A stretch of 34,353 nucleotides of DNA, taken from NCBI RefSeq assembly GCF_000423865.1, contig NZ_AUIU01000003.1, positions 1 through 34,353 of the forward strand, written 5' to 3'. Shown here in pieces: positions 16,192 to 26,354 of this stretch. This stretch comes from Thermodesulfovibrio thiophilus DSM 17215. GTDB taxonomy: Bacteria > Nitrospirota > Thermodesulfovibrionia > Thermodesulfovibrionales > Thermodesulfovibrionaceae. Position 1 is the stretch's first letter. Every line of letters begins with the position of its first letter. A program made the position numbers and the translations under genes. The notes under the pieces were generated by a model. It saw only the letters and a program-made list of their open reading frames with translations. It was not told the origin of the DNA and did not search any database.

Positions 16192-19100
16192 ATGAGCATG
16201 CCAGAGTTTGTCCATCTTCATGTACATACCGAATACAGTCTCCTTGATGGAGCAATAAAAATTGATGAATTAATTGCACAGGCTAAAAATTATAAGATGC
16301 CTGCTGTTGCGATAACCGATCATGGAAATATGTTTGGCGTTGTAGAGTTTTTTAAAAAAGCCAATAAAGCAGGAATTAAACCAATTATAGGTTGCGAAGT
16401 TTATGTTGCCCCCAAGAGTCGTTTTGAGAAAAGCAAAGTAAATAAAGATCCAGGGATGCCGGAAGAAGCGTCCTTTCATCTTACTCTTCTGGTAGAAAAT
16501 GAAGAGGGATACAAAAATCTCACTCGTCTTGTTACTCGTTCTTATCTGGAAGGGTTTTATTATAAACCAAGAATTGACATTGAACTTCTCTCTGAATACA
16601 ATGAGGGACTAATAGCTCTGTCTGGATGTTTAAAGGGAGAAATACCATCCAATATTGTTTATGAAAATATTGAACGTGCTCATGATACAGCAAAGAAGTT
16701 TAAAGATATATTCGGTAACAGATTCTTTTTGGAAATTCAACCAAACAGCCTTCCTGAACAGGCAGTAGCAAACAGAGGATTGATAGAAATCTCCAGAAAA
16801 TTTGATATACCTGTGGTTGCAACAAATGACTGCCACTATCTCTATAAATCTGATGCAAGAGCACATGAGATTTTACTCTGCATTCAGACAGGCAAGACAA
16901 TAAATGATGAAAAGAGGCTCAAGTTTCAGACAGATGAGTTTTATTTTAAATCTCCGCAGGAAATGTATTCAGCATTTATGGAAATTCCTGAGGCTTTAAC
17001 AAATACGCTCAACATTGCGGATATGTGTAGTTTTAATTTGAGACTTGGTGAATATAAACTTCCTCAATATAATGTTCCAGAGGGTTATACACCGGATAAC
17101 TATTTGAAAGAGCTCGCTATAAAAGGATTAAATGAAAGGTTTAAAGGAATTCCACCGGATGATTATATGAATCGGCTTGAGAACGAACTCAAAGTTATAA
17201 CACAGATGGGATTTTCTTCTTATTTTCTTATTGTATGGGATTTTATAAACCATGCAAGGCAGAAGAGTATTCCTGTGGGACCTGGTAGAGGTTCAGCAGC
17301 AGGAAGTCTTGTTGCTTACGCACTTAAAATTACAGACATAGACCCTATAAAATACGGACTTATTTTTGAAAGATTTTTGAATCCTGAACGAATAAGCATG
17401 CCTGATATTGATGTTGATTTCTGTAAAGATCGAAGAGAAGAGATTATTCAATATGTTGCCGAAAATTATGGTAAAGACAGAGTTGCTCACATTATAACAT
17501 TTGGAACAATGGCCGCAAGAGCTGTAGTAAGGGATGTTGGAAGAGCTCTAAATGTTCCATATGCTGAAGTTGATAAAATTGCTAAAATGATACCATTTGC
17601 ATGCCCTTCTCTTGAACAGGCTTTAAATTTAGAACCCAGATTGAAAGAGCTTTACAATAAAAATCAAACTGTTAAGGAACTGATTGATATAGCTTTGAGA
17701 CTTGAAGGACTTTCAAGACACGCCTCTCAACATGCTGCAGGAGTTGTCATTTCTCCAGAGTCTCTTGAAAATTTAATGCCTCTCTATAAAAATGCAGGCG
17801 AAGATACTGTTATAACTCAATTTGATATGAAAGCGCTTGAAGATGTTGGTTTGCTCAAGTTTGATTTTCTTGGTCTGAAAACTCTAACTGTAATAGATGA
17901 CACTGTAAAATATGTTAAAGCACAAGGTAAAGAGATAGACCTGGATAATATTCCTCTGGATGATACAGAAACATATCGTCTTCTTTGTTCAGGTCATACA
18001 ATAGGTGTATTTCAGCTTGAAAGTAGAGGAATGAGAGAAATACTCAAGAGACTGGAGCCTCAGCGATTTGAGGACCTTATTGCTCTAGTTGCTCTATACA
18101 GACCAGGACCTCTTGGCAGTGGAATGGTTGATGATTTCATCAAAAGAAAAAAAAGGTTAATTCCTGTTCATTATGAACTTCCAGAACTCAAAGAAATACT
18201 TGATGAAACCTATGGAGTAATTCTTTATCAAGAACAGGTCATGAAGATTGCCAATAAAATAGCAGGTTTTACAATGGGACAGGCAGATGTTTTAAGAAAA
18301 GCTATGGGAAAGAAGATTCCGGAGCTTATGGCAAGTCTTAAAGAAGAATTTATTCAGGGTGCCACAAAAAATGGAGTTTCATTTGAGAAAGCAGAATCCC
18401 TGTTTAACCTGATGGCAGCTTTCGGTGAATATGGTTTCAATAAATCTCACTCAGCTGCTTATGCCTATTTATCATACGTTACAGCCTATTTAAAGACTCA
18501 TTATCCAGTGGAGTTTTTTGCGGCAAACCTTTCAAATGAAATGGGAGATACAAACAAATTAGTGAAATTCATTAATGAATGTAAAGCCTGGGACATAGAA
18601 ATTAAAGGACCTGATATAAATGAAAGTGACAGAGCTTTTACTGCCAGTGGAAACTCAATAAGATTCGGACTTGAAGCTGTTAAGGGAGTTGGAGGTTCTG
18701 CCCTACAATGTATTGTCAATGAGAGAAAAAATGGTAAATTTAAATCAATGATAGATTTTTTGAAAAGGGTTGATACAAAAAAAGTTAACAAAAAAGTAAT
18801 TGAATCCCTTATTAAAACAGGAGCTTTTGATTCCCTTTATTCCCAATATCCTCCTAATCAGGCAAGAGCTATCGCCATGCAGGAACTTATATCCCTTAAG
18901 GGAACCAGATCATCAGGAGGATTATTTTCTACTGTTGAAACAGTAGATGGATGGGACAATAACACACTGTTAAATGAAGAAAAATCTGCTCTTGGTTTTT
19001 ATCTTACAGGACATCCAATGAAACCTATAAGGGCAATTTTAAATAAAATGAATATTTCTACAATTGCTGATATTTTTGATACAGAGGAGGATGATAATAA

Positions 19101-19605
19101 TTTTGATGATGACAATCAAGAAACGCAGGAAATAAAAATAGCTGGAATTGTGGAGGAAGTCAAAAGTAAAGCAAAAGAAAAAGGAGTAACTGCATATCTA
19201 ACAATAGGTGATGAAACAGGAAGGGTTGAAGTGGTTATTTATCCTGAACTTTTTAAAAAATATAACAATATTTTAACTGAGAAAAATTTGATTATCATTA
19301 AAGGAATAATATCTAAAAATTCTGATTCAACAAAATTTCTTGCAAGAGAGATAGAAGATTTGAAAAACATAGATTTAAAAATAAAATATGAAATAAATAT
19401 TGACTGCTTAGATACTGATAAAGCTTATATGATTATGAAAGAAGTGAGACAGTATCTAGGAGATACACATAATGGAGAAGGAAGCATATACATCTGTTTA
19501 AATTTTCCTGACTATAATGTTATAATTCTTAGCCCATTTGAACCATGCATTGATTTTGAAACAAAGATACAAAAAATCAAAGGCTGTCAGGTAAAAATTA
19601 CATGA
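16192..19605 (+). CDS. dnaE: DNA polymerase III subunit alpha
   Basis: 1137-aa replicative polymerase of the DnaE1 type. The PHP domain (1-about 280) keeps a full set of metal ligands (His10, His12, Asp19, His44, Glu69, His96, Cys146, Asp213, His215), so it may retain intrinsic proofreading or pyrophosphatase activity. The palm/finger region includes [16 protein letters not shown] and the catalytic PDIDVDF (Asp405, Asp407). An HhH region follows (about 830-900), then an OB-fold (about 985-1070; [21 protein letters not shown]) and a short C-terminal tail. No Shine-Dalgarno precedes the ATG (alternative ATG at 16198). A TTGACT/TAACAT promoter at 16155-16184 would start the mRNA at about the start codon. 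The stop overlaps accA by 4 nt; dnaE next to accA is a common bacterial order. Confidence 0.97.
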   Translation: MSMPEFVHLHVHTEYSLLDGAIKIDELIAQAKNYKMPAVAITDHGNMFGVVEFFKKANKAGIKPIIGCEVYVAPKSRFEKSKVNKDPGMPEEASFHLTLLVENEEGYKNLTRLVTRSYLEGFYYKPRIDIELLSEYNEGLIALSGCLKGEIPSNIVYENIERAHDTAKKFKDIFGNRFFLEIQPNSLPEQAVANRGLIEISRKFDIPVVATNDCHYLYKSDARAHEILLCIQTGKTINDEKRLKFQTDEFYFKSPQEMYSAFMEIPEALTNTLNIADMCSFNLRLGEYKLPQYNVPEGYTPDNYLKELAIKGLNERFKGIPPDDYMNRLENELKVITQMGFSSYFLIVWDFINHARQKSIPVGPGRGSAAGSLVAYALKITDIDPIKYGLIFERFLNPERISMPDIDVDFCKDRREEIIQYVAENYGKDRVAHIITFGTMAARAVVRDVGRALNVPYAEVDKIAKMIPFACPSLEQALNLEPRLKELYNKNQTVKELIDIALRLEGLSRHASQHAAGVVISPESLENLMPLYKNAGEDTVITQFDMKALEDVGLLKFDFLGLKTLTVIDDTVKYVKAQGKEIDLDNIPLDDTETYRLLCSGHTIGVFQLESRGMREILKRLEPQRFEDLIALVALYRPGPLGSGMVDDFIKRKKRLIPVHYELPELKEILDETYGVILYQEQVMKIANKIAGFTMGQADVLRKAMGKKIPELMASLKEEFIQGATKNGVSFEKAESLFNLMAAFGEYGFNKSHSAAYAYLSYVTAYLKTHYPVEFFAANLSNEMGDTNKLVKFINECKAWDIEIKGPDINESDRAFTASGNSIRFGLEAVKGVGGSALQCIVNERKNGKFKSMIDFLKRVDTKKVNKKVIESLIKTGAFDSLYSQYPPNQARAIAMQELISLKGTRSSGGLFSTVETVDGWDNNTLLNEEKSALGFYLTGHPMKPIRAILNKMNISTIADIFDTEEDDNNFDDDNQETQEIKIAGIVEEVKSKAKEKGVTAYLTIGDETGRVEVVIYPELFKKYNNILTEKNLIIIKGIISKNSDSTKFLAREIEDLKNIDLKIKYEINIDCLDTDKAYMIMKEVRQYLGDTHNGEGSIYICLNFPDYNVIILSPFEPCIDFETKIQKIKGCQVKIT

Positions 19606-20588
19606 ACTACTATCTTGATTTTGAAAAACCAATACAGGAACTGGAAGTAAAAATTGAAGAGTTAAAAAAACTCTCTGATGGCAGTGACATTGATCTTACT
19701 CAGGAAATTAAAAGACTCAATAAGAAATTAAAAGAGTTGAAAACTGAGATATTTTCAAATCTTACTCCATGGCAAAAAACCCAGATAGCAAGACATCCGG
19801 AAAGACCATACACACTTGATTATATTTCAATGATTTTTGAAGATTTTATAGAGCTTCATGGAGACCGTCGTTTTGGTGATGATCCTGCAGTAGTTGCTGG
19901 AATTGGTAAAATTGATGGAAATTCATATGCTGTCATAGGACATCAAAAAGGCAGAACAATAAAAGAAAGAATTTATCGCAATTTCGGGCAAGCTCATCCA
20001 GAAGGATACAGAAAGGCTTTAAGGATTATGAAGCTTGCTGAACGATTTTCAATACCTGTTATTACAATGATTGATACTCCTGGCGCATTTCCAGGCATAG
20101 GTGCTGAAGAAAGAGGTCAGGCTGAAGCAATAGCAAATAATCTCATGGAAATGTCCTTGCTTAAAACATCATTAATTGGCGTTGTTATAGGAGAAGGTGG
20201 AAGTGGAGGAGCGTTAGCACTTAGTGTGTGTGATAAAATTTTAATGCTTGAACACTCAGTTTATTCAGTAATATCACCTGAAGGGTGTGCAGCAATACTG
20301 TGGAAAAAGAATTCTGATATGGGAGTTGAAGAATACATGAAAGCAGCTGAAGAACTAAAGCTTACAGCTCAGGATTTAAAGAAATTTGAAATTATCGATG
20401 ATATTATTCCTGAACCACTTGGTGGAGCGCATAGAGAACCTCATGAAATGGGCAAAAGAATTAAAAATAAAATAATCAGCATTACAATGGAACTTGAAAA
20501 GATATCAGTAGAGGAACTTGTGAAAAAACGATATGAAAAATTTAGAAAAATTGGTAATTTCTGGAATTCATCCGTACGCAGAAAGTAA
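19602..20588 (+). CDS. accA: Acetyl-CoA carboxylase carboxyltransferase subunit alpha
   Basis: A 328-aa protein of normal length for AccA. It forms, with AccD, the carboxyltransferase that moves CO2 from biotin on AccB to acetyl-CoA, making malonyl-CoA for fatty acid synthesis in the cytoplasm. The N-terminal coiled coil (about 8-55) is followed by [64 protein letters not shown] and [15 protein letters not shown], the crotonase-fold oxyanion and CoA-binding motifs. The ATG overlaps the dnaE stop (ATGA), so translation is coupled to dnaE. No accD in the window. Its last 21 nt overlap the convergent PIN gene. Confidence 0.97.
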   Translation: MNYYLDFEKPIQELEVKIEELKKLSDGSDIDLTQEIKRLNKKLKELKTEIFSNLTPWQKTQIARHPERPYTLDYISMIFEDFIELHGDRRFGDDPAVVAGIGKIDGNSYAVIGHQKGRTIKERIYRNFGQAHPEGYRKALRIMKLAERFSIPVITMIDTPGAFPGIGAEERGQAEAIANNLMEMSLLKTSLIGVVIGEGGSGGALALSVCDKILMLEHSVYSVISPEGCAAILWKKNSDMGVEEYMKAAEELKLTAQDLKKFEIIDDIIPEPLGGAHREPHEMGKRIKNKIISITMELEKISVEELVKKRYEKFRKIGNFWNSSVRRK

Positions 20589-21158
20589 AAAATCCTTGAA
20601 CTTTTCAGGAACAATCCATTCAATTCCAAGCTTATCAGCCCATTTAATCAATCCCTGATCTCCTGTTACAAGCGTTGCTTTAAGTTCCAAAGATAGAAAT
20701 ATTAAATCAACATCCTCTTTGCTATCTATAATACCTTCACGAAGTGCTTCTCTATATTTCTTCCTTAAATCTTTAATTGTCTCATCCATTCCCTTCTGTG
20801 TTACACTCCTTACAGCATCCTCTGCCACTCTGAGTCCCTTATTGATTCTAATTCTCATTTCTTCAACAAGTTCATAAAAAAATATTGCAGGACATGTGGT
20901 TCTATGTTTATCTGGAGATTTAATCCTGATGAAAAAATAAAACTCCTTTGAAATTTTTTTTTCATCTACAAAATACATCAATTCTTTAAAAACACTAGAA
21001 GGCAGATAAAACTCAAAAATTTCAATTTTTTTGATGATTTTTATAAATTCTTCAATTGCTTCTTCAGGATTGTTCCCAAAAGCACCTCTGACATCTGGAT
21101 TTATAAAAACACTTGTATCAAGAACAATTTTTCGCTTTTTACGAAAAAATTCGATCAT
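20568..21158 (-). CDS. PIN-domain protein, RNA ligase partner family (MJ_0950-like)
   Basis: A 196-aa protein with a PIN nuclease fold: [10 protein letters not shown] (first Asp), acidic [15 protein letters not shown] and [11 protein letters not shown] give the metal-binding site. The additional central helices ([27 protein letters not shown]) match the family known as RNA ligase partner proteins, usually encoded with an ATP-dependent RNA ligase in archaea and some thermophilic bacteria. No RNA ligase is visible in this window. It is probably a metal-dependent ribonuclease acting in RNA repair or tRNA metabolism. The ATG overlaps the stop of the LapA-LapB gene (4 nt), so it is co-translated with it. 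The 3' end overlaps accA convergently by 21 nt. Confidence 0.85.
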   Translation of the reverse strand: MIEFFRKKRKIVLDTSVFINPDVRGAFGNNPEEAIEEFIKIIKKIEIFEFYLPSSVFKELMYFVDEKKISKEFYFFIRIKSPDKHRTTCPAIFFYELVEEMRIRINKGLRVAEDAVRSVTQKGMDETIKDLRKKYREALREGIIDSKEDVDLIFLSLELKATLVTGDQGLIKWADKLGIEWIVPEKFKDFLLSAYG

Positions 21159-22468
21159 TTTAAAACTTCACAACCTCTTAAATTCACCTCAAAACTATTC
21201 CATGTGCTACAAACAGAACATCTTCCAGTCCATTCATCAAAAGTTGACTTACATTCCTTGCATATATATGATAGATTTGATACCTTTGTTTCTGGACATA
21301 ACTCTTTGAACTCAGAAACAGCTCTGGTAATCTGATTTCTTCTTAAGTAAAGAAATCCTTTTATACAGTGGAGTTTTGGAGTTGAACATATTGCAGGATC
21401 AATTGAAGATAAAGTCTCTATAGCATCATCAATCATTTCCAATCGATAATAAAGTCTACCAAGAAGGAATTTGAGTTCAATATCATCTGGTTGTTCATTG
21501 ATGGCTTTTAGATAAAATTGAATTAGTCTCTTTGGATCGCCTATACTGATCATTAAATCCTCAAGTCTTATAAGCAATAGTTTTGATTTTAAATCCTTAT
21601 ATGATTTCTGAAGCAATTCAATCGCCTCTTCAACTTCTCCTTCAGAAATCATCACTTCTGTCAAACCAAGATAAGCAGGAATAAAATCTGGTGAAGTCTT
21701 GACAAGCGTTGAAAAAACTCTTTCTGCCTGTTCAAGTTCTCCTAACTCAATACTTACTCTACCATATTCATAGGTATATCCTACAAGCCTTTTTTCTTCA
21801 TCTGATTTTTTATATTCTGGTATAAGTTTCAGAATTTTTTTCTGAAGAGCAATTAAATCTTCCCATTTTTCAAGTTTTTCTAAAATAATTCTCATTTTAT
21901 AGTATGCTAATAAATTGTCTGGCTCGAGGTTTATAATCTGTTCAATATACCTGAGAGCGAGTTCATTTTCATTCATTTTTTCCATTATACCTTCAATAGA
22001 AAAAAGAGAAATTATATTTTTTGGATCAAGTTCATAAGCTTTTTTATAATATTTAAGAGCTGTTTTATAGTCCTCTTCTTTCATGGATATATCGCCTAGC
22101 CTTATAAGAGCATCAATATGCTCAGGTTCCTCTTTTAATATTTCCTGTAGAGCCTCCTTGGCTTCTGTAATTTTGTCTCTTACAATTGCATTCAAAGCTT
22201 TAGCGTAATATTCTTTTATCTTTTCTTCTTGTTTCTGCCTTTTTTGCAATTGAAATTTACCGATAAGATTGGTGGTGTCTCTAATAAAAAAAACTATAAA
22301 AATAAAAAATGCACCAAAACTCAGAGAAAGAAGCATTAATCCTATTTTAGGCATTTCATAAGCTGCTCCAAATGGTACCTTTAAAATCACTGTATCTTTA
22401 TTTTCCATAGCGAAAAGTCCGATAATCGTCAGGAAAATAAGAAGCAGGAAAATTAAAAACTTTGACAT
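21155..22468 (-). CDS. LapA-LapB fusion: membrane-anchored TPR protein with zinc ribbon
   Basis: A 437-aa inner-membrane protein. About residues 1-75 form a LapA (DUF1049)-type module with two TM helices (4-20 and about 43-63) around the loop NKDTVILKVPFG. The rest is LapB/YciM-like: TPR repeats (about 85-390) and a C-terminal rubredoxin-like zinc ribbon with Cys403, 406, 417 and 420 (CKEC, CSVC). In Escherichia coli LapA and LapB are separate adjacent genes. LapB controls LpxC turnover through FtsH and couples LPS synthesis to transport. Here they are one polypeptide. The RBS GGAGAGG precedes the ATG, and TATAAT at 22505-22500 is a possible -10 box, divergent from the tRNA promoter. The PIN gene follows with 4-nt overlap. 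Confidence 0.85.
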   Translation of the reverse strand: MSKFLIFLLLIFLTIIGLFAMENKDTVILKVPFGAAYEMPKIGLMLLSLSFGAFFIFIVFFIRDTTNLIGKFQLQKRQKQEEKIKEYYAKALNAIVRDKITEAKEALQEILKEEPEHIDALIRLGDISMKEEDYKTALKYYKKAYELDPKNIISLFSIEGIMEKMNENELALRYIEQIINLEPDNLLAYYKMRIILEKLEKWEDLIALQKKILKLIPEYKKSDEEKRLVGYTYEYGRVSIELGELEQAERVFSTLVKTSPDFIPAYLGLTEVMISEGEVEEAIELLQKSYKDLKSKLLLIRLEDLMISIGDPKRLIQFYLKAINEQPDDIELKFLLGRLYYRLEMIDDAIETLSSIDPAICSTPKLHCIKGFLYLRRNQITRAVSEFKELCPETKVSNLSYICKECKSTFDEWTGRCSVCSTWNSFEVNLRGCEVLK

Positions 22469-22574
22469 ATAAAATACCTCTCCATCTTACAATTTTTTAA
22501 TTATACCTTAAAAAAGCATGAAAAATTAATAGTAATTGACAAATAAATATCCATATATGTTAAGTTTAAAGATC

Positions 22575-22647
<73 letters not shown>

Positions 22648-22718
22648 TCCTTATTTATCAATGGTTTATAAAAATCACAAAAAGTAAAAATTTCAGCACT
22701 GTAAGAAAATTGTAAGAA

Positions 22719-23801
22719 TCAGGTACTTTTTTGAGCGATTTTTGGAGTATTTTGTCCTAAAAAATCATCCAGTTTTTTAACTGCATCCTGTTTATGTTCC
22801 GGTGCCAGGTGAGAGTATCTAAGGGTCATTTTAATGTCCTTGTGTCCAAGCAGTTCTTTAACTGTTGTTAAATCAACTCCGTTCATAACAAGCTGGCTTG
22901 CAAAAGTATGCCTTAAGTCGTGGAAGTGAAAGTCTTTTATGCCTGCTTTTTTACAAGCAGTAGACCAGCTTCTTTTAATGTCAACAAACCTTTTACCTGT
23001 TTCAGGATTAACAAACACGTATTCAGTATCAAGTCTTCTTTTAGTAAACAAATGGATAAACAGTTCTTTAAGAGTATTATTTAATGGTATTTCTCTTCTT
23101 TCGCCGTTTTTGGTTTCATTGCCAAGCAGGATAAAACCGTGTTTTAAATCAACCTGATCCCATTTTAAGTTCAGGATTTCTCCTCTACGCATTCCTGTGT
23201 TAAGTGCAACTTTTACTATTGGATAAATGTGTTTATCACAGGCATTAAGAAGGCTTTGAATCTCCTCGATTGACAAAAATCTTAACCGCTTATTGTTTTC
23301 CTTAAGCCGTTTAACCTTTCTTATGCGGTTTAAGATGCTGTCATCAACCATACCCCATTCATTGGCTTTTGTAAACATATGTGCAAGCACCGCTGTCACT
23401 CGATTGGCAGTTGCTGGTTTCTTTCCTTTTTGAAGGAATTCAGTTTGAAGCTGTTCAATGGTATAGGTGTTAAAGTCAGTAAGTTCAAAACTACCAAAAC
23501 GATTAACCAGGTTTTTTATGATATAGAATTTCCAGGCTTTAAAAGATTTCTGCCTTCCTTTACAATACTCTGAGTACCGTTCTGCAAGTTCTTTAAATGT
23601 ACAGGTTTGTTTCTGATCATTCTGCTCAGGTATCCAGTGGTTTAGTATTATCCTTGCTTTAAGTGCTTCAAGGACTTTTACTGCGGTTTTATAATCTGTA
23701 GTACCCGTTGATTTCTGATAATGCCTGCCGTTTACTGTAAAATTCATCCACCATACATTGCCTCTTAGATAAAGGCCGTCTTTACTGTTTTTGCTTTTCA
23801 T
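22719..23801 (-). CDS. Tyrosine recombinase (phage/island integrase)
   Basis: A 360-aa integrase. The N-terminal Arm-type beta domain (about 8-50, LYLRGNVWWMNFTVNGRHYQKSTGTTD) is followed by a SAM-like core-binding domain (about 65-165) and a catalytic domain (about 180-350). The catalytic set is present: Arg in TGMRRGEIL, Lys in the beta-hairpin (GNETKNGERREIP), HxxR in HDLRHTFAS, His in ELLGHKD and the nucleophile Tyr in RYSHLAP. It appears intact. Its 3' end faces the 3' end of tRNA-Ala, the standard geometry for integration into a tRNA 3' end. An excisionase-like gene lies just upstream. It marks the left end of the accessory island. No matching second attachment site was seen in the window. 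Confidence 0.93.
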   Translation of the reverse strand: MKSKNSKDGLYLRGNVWWMNFTVNGRHYQKSTGTTDYKTAVKVLEALKARIILNHWIPEQNDQKQTCTFKELAERYSEYCKGRQKSFKAWKFYIIKNLVNRFGSFELTDFNTYTIEQLQTEFLQKGKKPATANRVTAVLAHMFTKANEWGMVDDSILNRIRKVKRLKENNKRLRFLSIEEIQSLLNACDKHIYPIVKVALNTGMRRGEILNLKWDQVDLKHGFILLGNETKNGERREIPLNNTLKELFIHLFTKRRLDTEYVFVNPETGKRFVDIKRSWSTACKKAGIKDFHFHDLRHTFASQLVMNGVDLTTVKELLGHKDIKMTLRYSHLAPEHKQDAVKKLDDFLGQNTPKIAQKST

Positions 23802-23877
23802 TACTTACCCCCTGCTATATCGCAGGATACCCTTATCAAAGATCAATGAATGATAGAGTATATCAAAAGATGGTAGC

Positions 23878-24150
23878 TTAATCAATTCCAACCTCTTTTT
23901 TAACCTCACGGATAAGTTTATCAATTGATGTTTCAGGTATTGATGGTTTTCTTGTTTTCTTTTTCTTTTCTTTTTTTTGAGTGGATTGAGTAGCAAGCCA
24001 GGCATCAATATCAGGCTTTCTAAATCTAACAAGATGCCCGGCTTTTAAAAAGGGTATTTTCCCTAGATGACACCACAGCCTTATGGTTTGCTTTGACACT
24101 GCCAGGTATTCAGCAAGTTCATCCGGTGTCATTAGTTTTTCAGAAGCCAT
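23878..24150 (-). CDS. Excisionase-family helix-turn-helix protein
   Basis: A 90-aa protein with an HTH_17/MerR-type winged helix (about 5-55): LMTPDELAEYLAVSKQTIRLWCHLGKIPFLKAGHLVRF is the signature seen in Xis-like and plasmid helix-turn-helix proteins. A basic Lys-rich tail follows (56-90). AAGGAG lies about 11 nt before the ATG. It is directly upstream of the integrase on the same strand, so it probably acts as a recombination directionality factor or regulator for the island. Confidence 0.85.
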   Translation of the reverse strand: MASEKLMTPDELAEYLAVSKQTIRLWCHLGKIPFLKAGHLVRFRKPDIDAWLATQSTQKKEKKKKTRKPSIPETSIDKLIREVKKEVGID

Positions 24151-24342
24151 TTCTGTTTCATCTCCTTTTGCTTTTCTTTGAAAAGTTCGTTTTTAACCTC
24201 TCTATGTATTACCTGTACTTCTGGTAACCATATTTTTCAAGAATTGTCAGTCTCAGTGTCTGACGTGGATAATTTTAGCAGCATCTACGTAGCCTTTATG
24301 ATTAATGAAAACAAACGGAGAGAAAAAAATAAATAAACCTAA

Positions 24343-24370
24343 AATTGTTTCAATTCTTATTGAAACAATT
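24343..24370 (-). terminator. 12-bp hairpin, probable terminator for the nuclease gene
   Basis: AATTGTTTCAAT, a TCTT loop, and the exact complement, about 75 nt beyond the stop of the minus-strand nuclease gene. In that direction the hairpin is followed by a T-rich stretch, though not an uninterrupted run. The AT-rich stem makes efficiency uncertain. The rest of 24151-24445 shows no gene. Confidence 0.5.
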
Positions 24371-24445
24371 ACTTTTCAGAGAGATTATTTTTGAGAAATG
24401 TCGGGGTGATTTTTAAAAGTTTTCCCGCATTTTCCCCACATTTTT

Positions 24446-24976
24446 TTATCTATATTTCTTTCTCCACTCCCATGGTGGAGTGGGGTTTAACTGCTTCCAT
24501 AAGCCCAATTTCTGTTTTCTTGCCTCTTTCTCCGCAGCATAAAACTCACTTGCATATGGTCTGTCAAGGTACTCAGTGTATGCCCATGCATAGCCGCGTT
24601 TAACCTGTAGAAGATTAACGTTTATTCCATCTACAAAAACATAACCTGCAATTCTACCATATCTGTCTATGTCTTTTATTTCAACCTTAACAATTCTACC
24701 ACCAATAAGAGATTTTAAACTTTCCTTTGCCTCTTGTCCATAAGGCTGTCTTTTTTCAGGAGCATCTATTCCACGGAGTCTTACTGATACTGTGCCATCC
24801 TTGTGAACCTTTACGTTCTGAGGAATACCGCTTTCAGGCAGAAGATGAAATGTATCACCATCAATAACACGGGTTACACTGCCCGTAATGGTATATGCAA
24901 GAGATAAAGATGTGAAACATAATATAAATAAAAAAGCTGGTATTATTTTAAAAAGCTTTAAACGCATATTTTTCAT
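24446..24976 (-). CDS. Secreted thermonuclease (staphylococcal nuclease family)
   Basis: A 176-aa protein with a signal peptide (1-27, ending SLSLA) and an SNase OB-fold (about 28-165). Conserved residues are visible: Asp39/Asp41 (VIDGDT), Arg68 (RLRGID), Glu74 (DAPE) and Arg108 (DRYGR), the Ca-binding and catalytic set. It should cleave extracellular or periplasmic DNA and RNA. Start ATG 24976 or the ATG three codons later. It stands alone between the integrase module and the CRISPR array, so it is probably island cargo; nucleases of this family are common on mobile elements. Confidence 0.92.
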   Translation of the reverse strand: MKNMRLKLFKIIPAFLFILCFTSLSLAYTITGSVTRVIDGDTFHLLPESGIPQNVKVHKDGTVSVRLRGIDAPEKRQPYGQEAKESLKSLIGGRIVKVEIKDIDRYGRIAGYVFVDGINVNLLQVKRGYAWAYTEYLDRPYASEFYAAEKEARKQKLGLWKQLNPTPPWEWRKKYR

Positions 24977-25477
24977 CTAAGGATATCCACCTCTTTTAAT
25001 TTATTAATGCAAACCTATTATAAATAAACTTTTATTGAATAACAAAACCAGATTTCAAACTTACCTGTTTAAAAACTGTTAAATACAAGAAAATTTTTTT
25101 GAATTATTAAACTGTTATACATAATGCTCAATTTTTAAGCACTGAACGTTTATGTTCGCCATCATCCGTTAATGTTTTACATCACATTCAGTCTTTGAAG
25201 AATAAGATTATTTAAAATTGTCATACCAGAAAATTAAATAAATTTTTATTTGACTTTTTATGTTTCTATGTGATTTAATCCTTCAAAGCGGTTCTTTGAC
25301 AAGACTGGATTTTAAAAATCATCTAAGCTAAAATATTGATTTTGCTTGTTTTAAGCAGAATAAGAAATCAAGCATCTTCAATACTTTGAGCCATGATCGG
25401 TGATAAAAAATTTTAAAAAAATCTGCATAACCCTCCTTGTAACATATTGAAAAATAAAGAAAAAAATGAGGGGGTTA
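24977..25477. other. Intergenic region including the probable CRISPR leader
   Basis: A 501-nt AT-rich stretch without a credible ORF. The last 100 nt or so before the first repeat, with A-rich tracts, is the likely leader. Direction is supported by the degenerate repeat at the far right end and by the 8-nt repeat tail ATTGCGAC, a typical crRNA 5' handle. No cas gene is present on either side. Confidence 0.55.
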
Positions 25478-26226
25478 GTAAGAAACAAGACCTCATCTAA
25501 AAGGGATTGCGACGGACAAAGCCCCTACTGCTCTTTTCTAATAAATTATGTAAGAAACAAGACCTCATCTAAAAGGGATTGCGACTAATTCGCTTTCAAA
25601 CCCATCACTAACCATGTAAGAAACAAGACCTCATCTAAAAGGGATTGCGACGGTTCTGTTTTGCCTGATACCTGCACTCCATATAGTAAGAAACAAGACC
25701 TCATCTAAAAGGGATTGCGACATACTTATATAAAGACTTTCCCAGTGGGGCAAGGTAAGAAACAAGACCTCATCTAAAAGGGATTGCGACCATACTCACT
25801 AGGACACCCACTAATACAAGTGTCAAAGTAAGAAACAAGACCTCATCTAAAAGGGATTGCGACATTACTGCTCATTCAGAAATCTTTTGAAATCGTCAGG
25901 TAGGAAATAAGACCTCATCTAAAAGGGATTGCGACATGGAATTGTATAAAAAAGCCTTTTTACATGATTAGGTAAGAAACAAGACCTCATCTAAAAGGGA
26001 TTGCGACTTTTTCGTATATTCGCCCCATTTGATCAAAGGCTTTTTGGTAAGAAACAAGACCTCATCTAAAAGGGATTGCGACCAATGGGTTCTTTCAGAA
26101 ATCTTTTGAATTCGTCAGGTAGGAAATAAGACCTCATCTAAAAGGGATTGCGACATGGAATTGTATAAAAAAGCCTTTTTACATGATTAGGTAAGAAACA
26201 AGACCTCATCTAAAAGGGATTGCTAC
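25478..26226 (+). CRISPR. CRISPR array, 11 repeats of 36 nt, 10 spacers, no cas genes
   Basis: Repeats start at 25478, 25550, 25616, 25686, 25755, 25828, 25900, 25972, 26047, 26119 and 26191. Each begins GTAAGAAACAAG and ends AAAGGGATTGCGAC. Spacer lengths are 36, 30, 34, 33, 37, 36, 36, 39, 36 and 36 nt. Repeats 7 and 10 share the same two variants (GTAGGAAATAAG). Repeat 11 has GCTAC for GCGAC and marks the distal end, so the array reads left to right from a leader near 25380-25477. Spacers 7 and 10 are identical, and spacers 6 and 9 share 24 of their last 25 bases. The repeat tail resembles type I-B/III systems. Effector genes must lie elsewhere if it is active. Confidence 0.97.
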
Positions 26227-26354
26227 TGAAATGGTTTTCCATTCCATGTATGCTAGTCATTGACCCAGATGTGGATATAAGAGAGGTGCCGATATTATGA
26301 ATATTACCGCCAAGCCGAACTCTGCGTTTGCTTCGCAACCTTGCCCTTCGGGTC

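Noticed and set aside
25936-25971. Spacer 7 (and 10) reads exactly as ATG to TAG, an 11-residue mini-ORF
   Set aside because: No RBS, and a spacer is phage- or plasmid-derived sequence; the frame is most likely chance.
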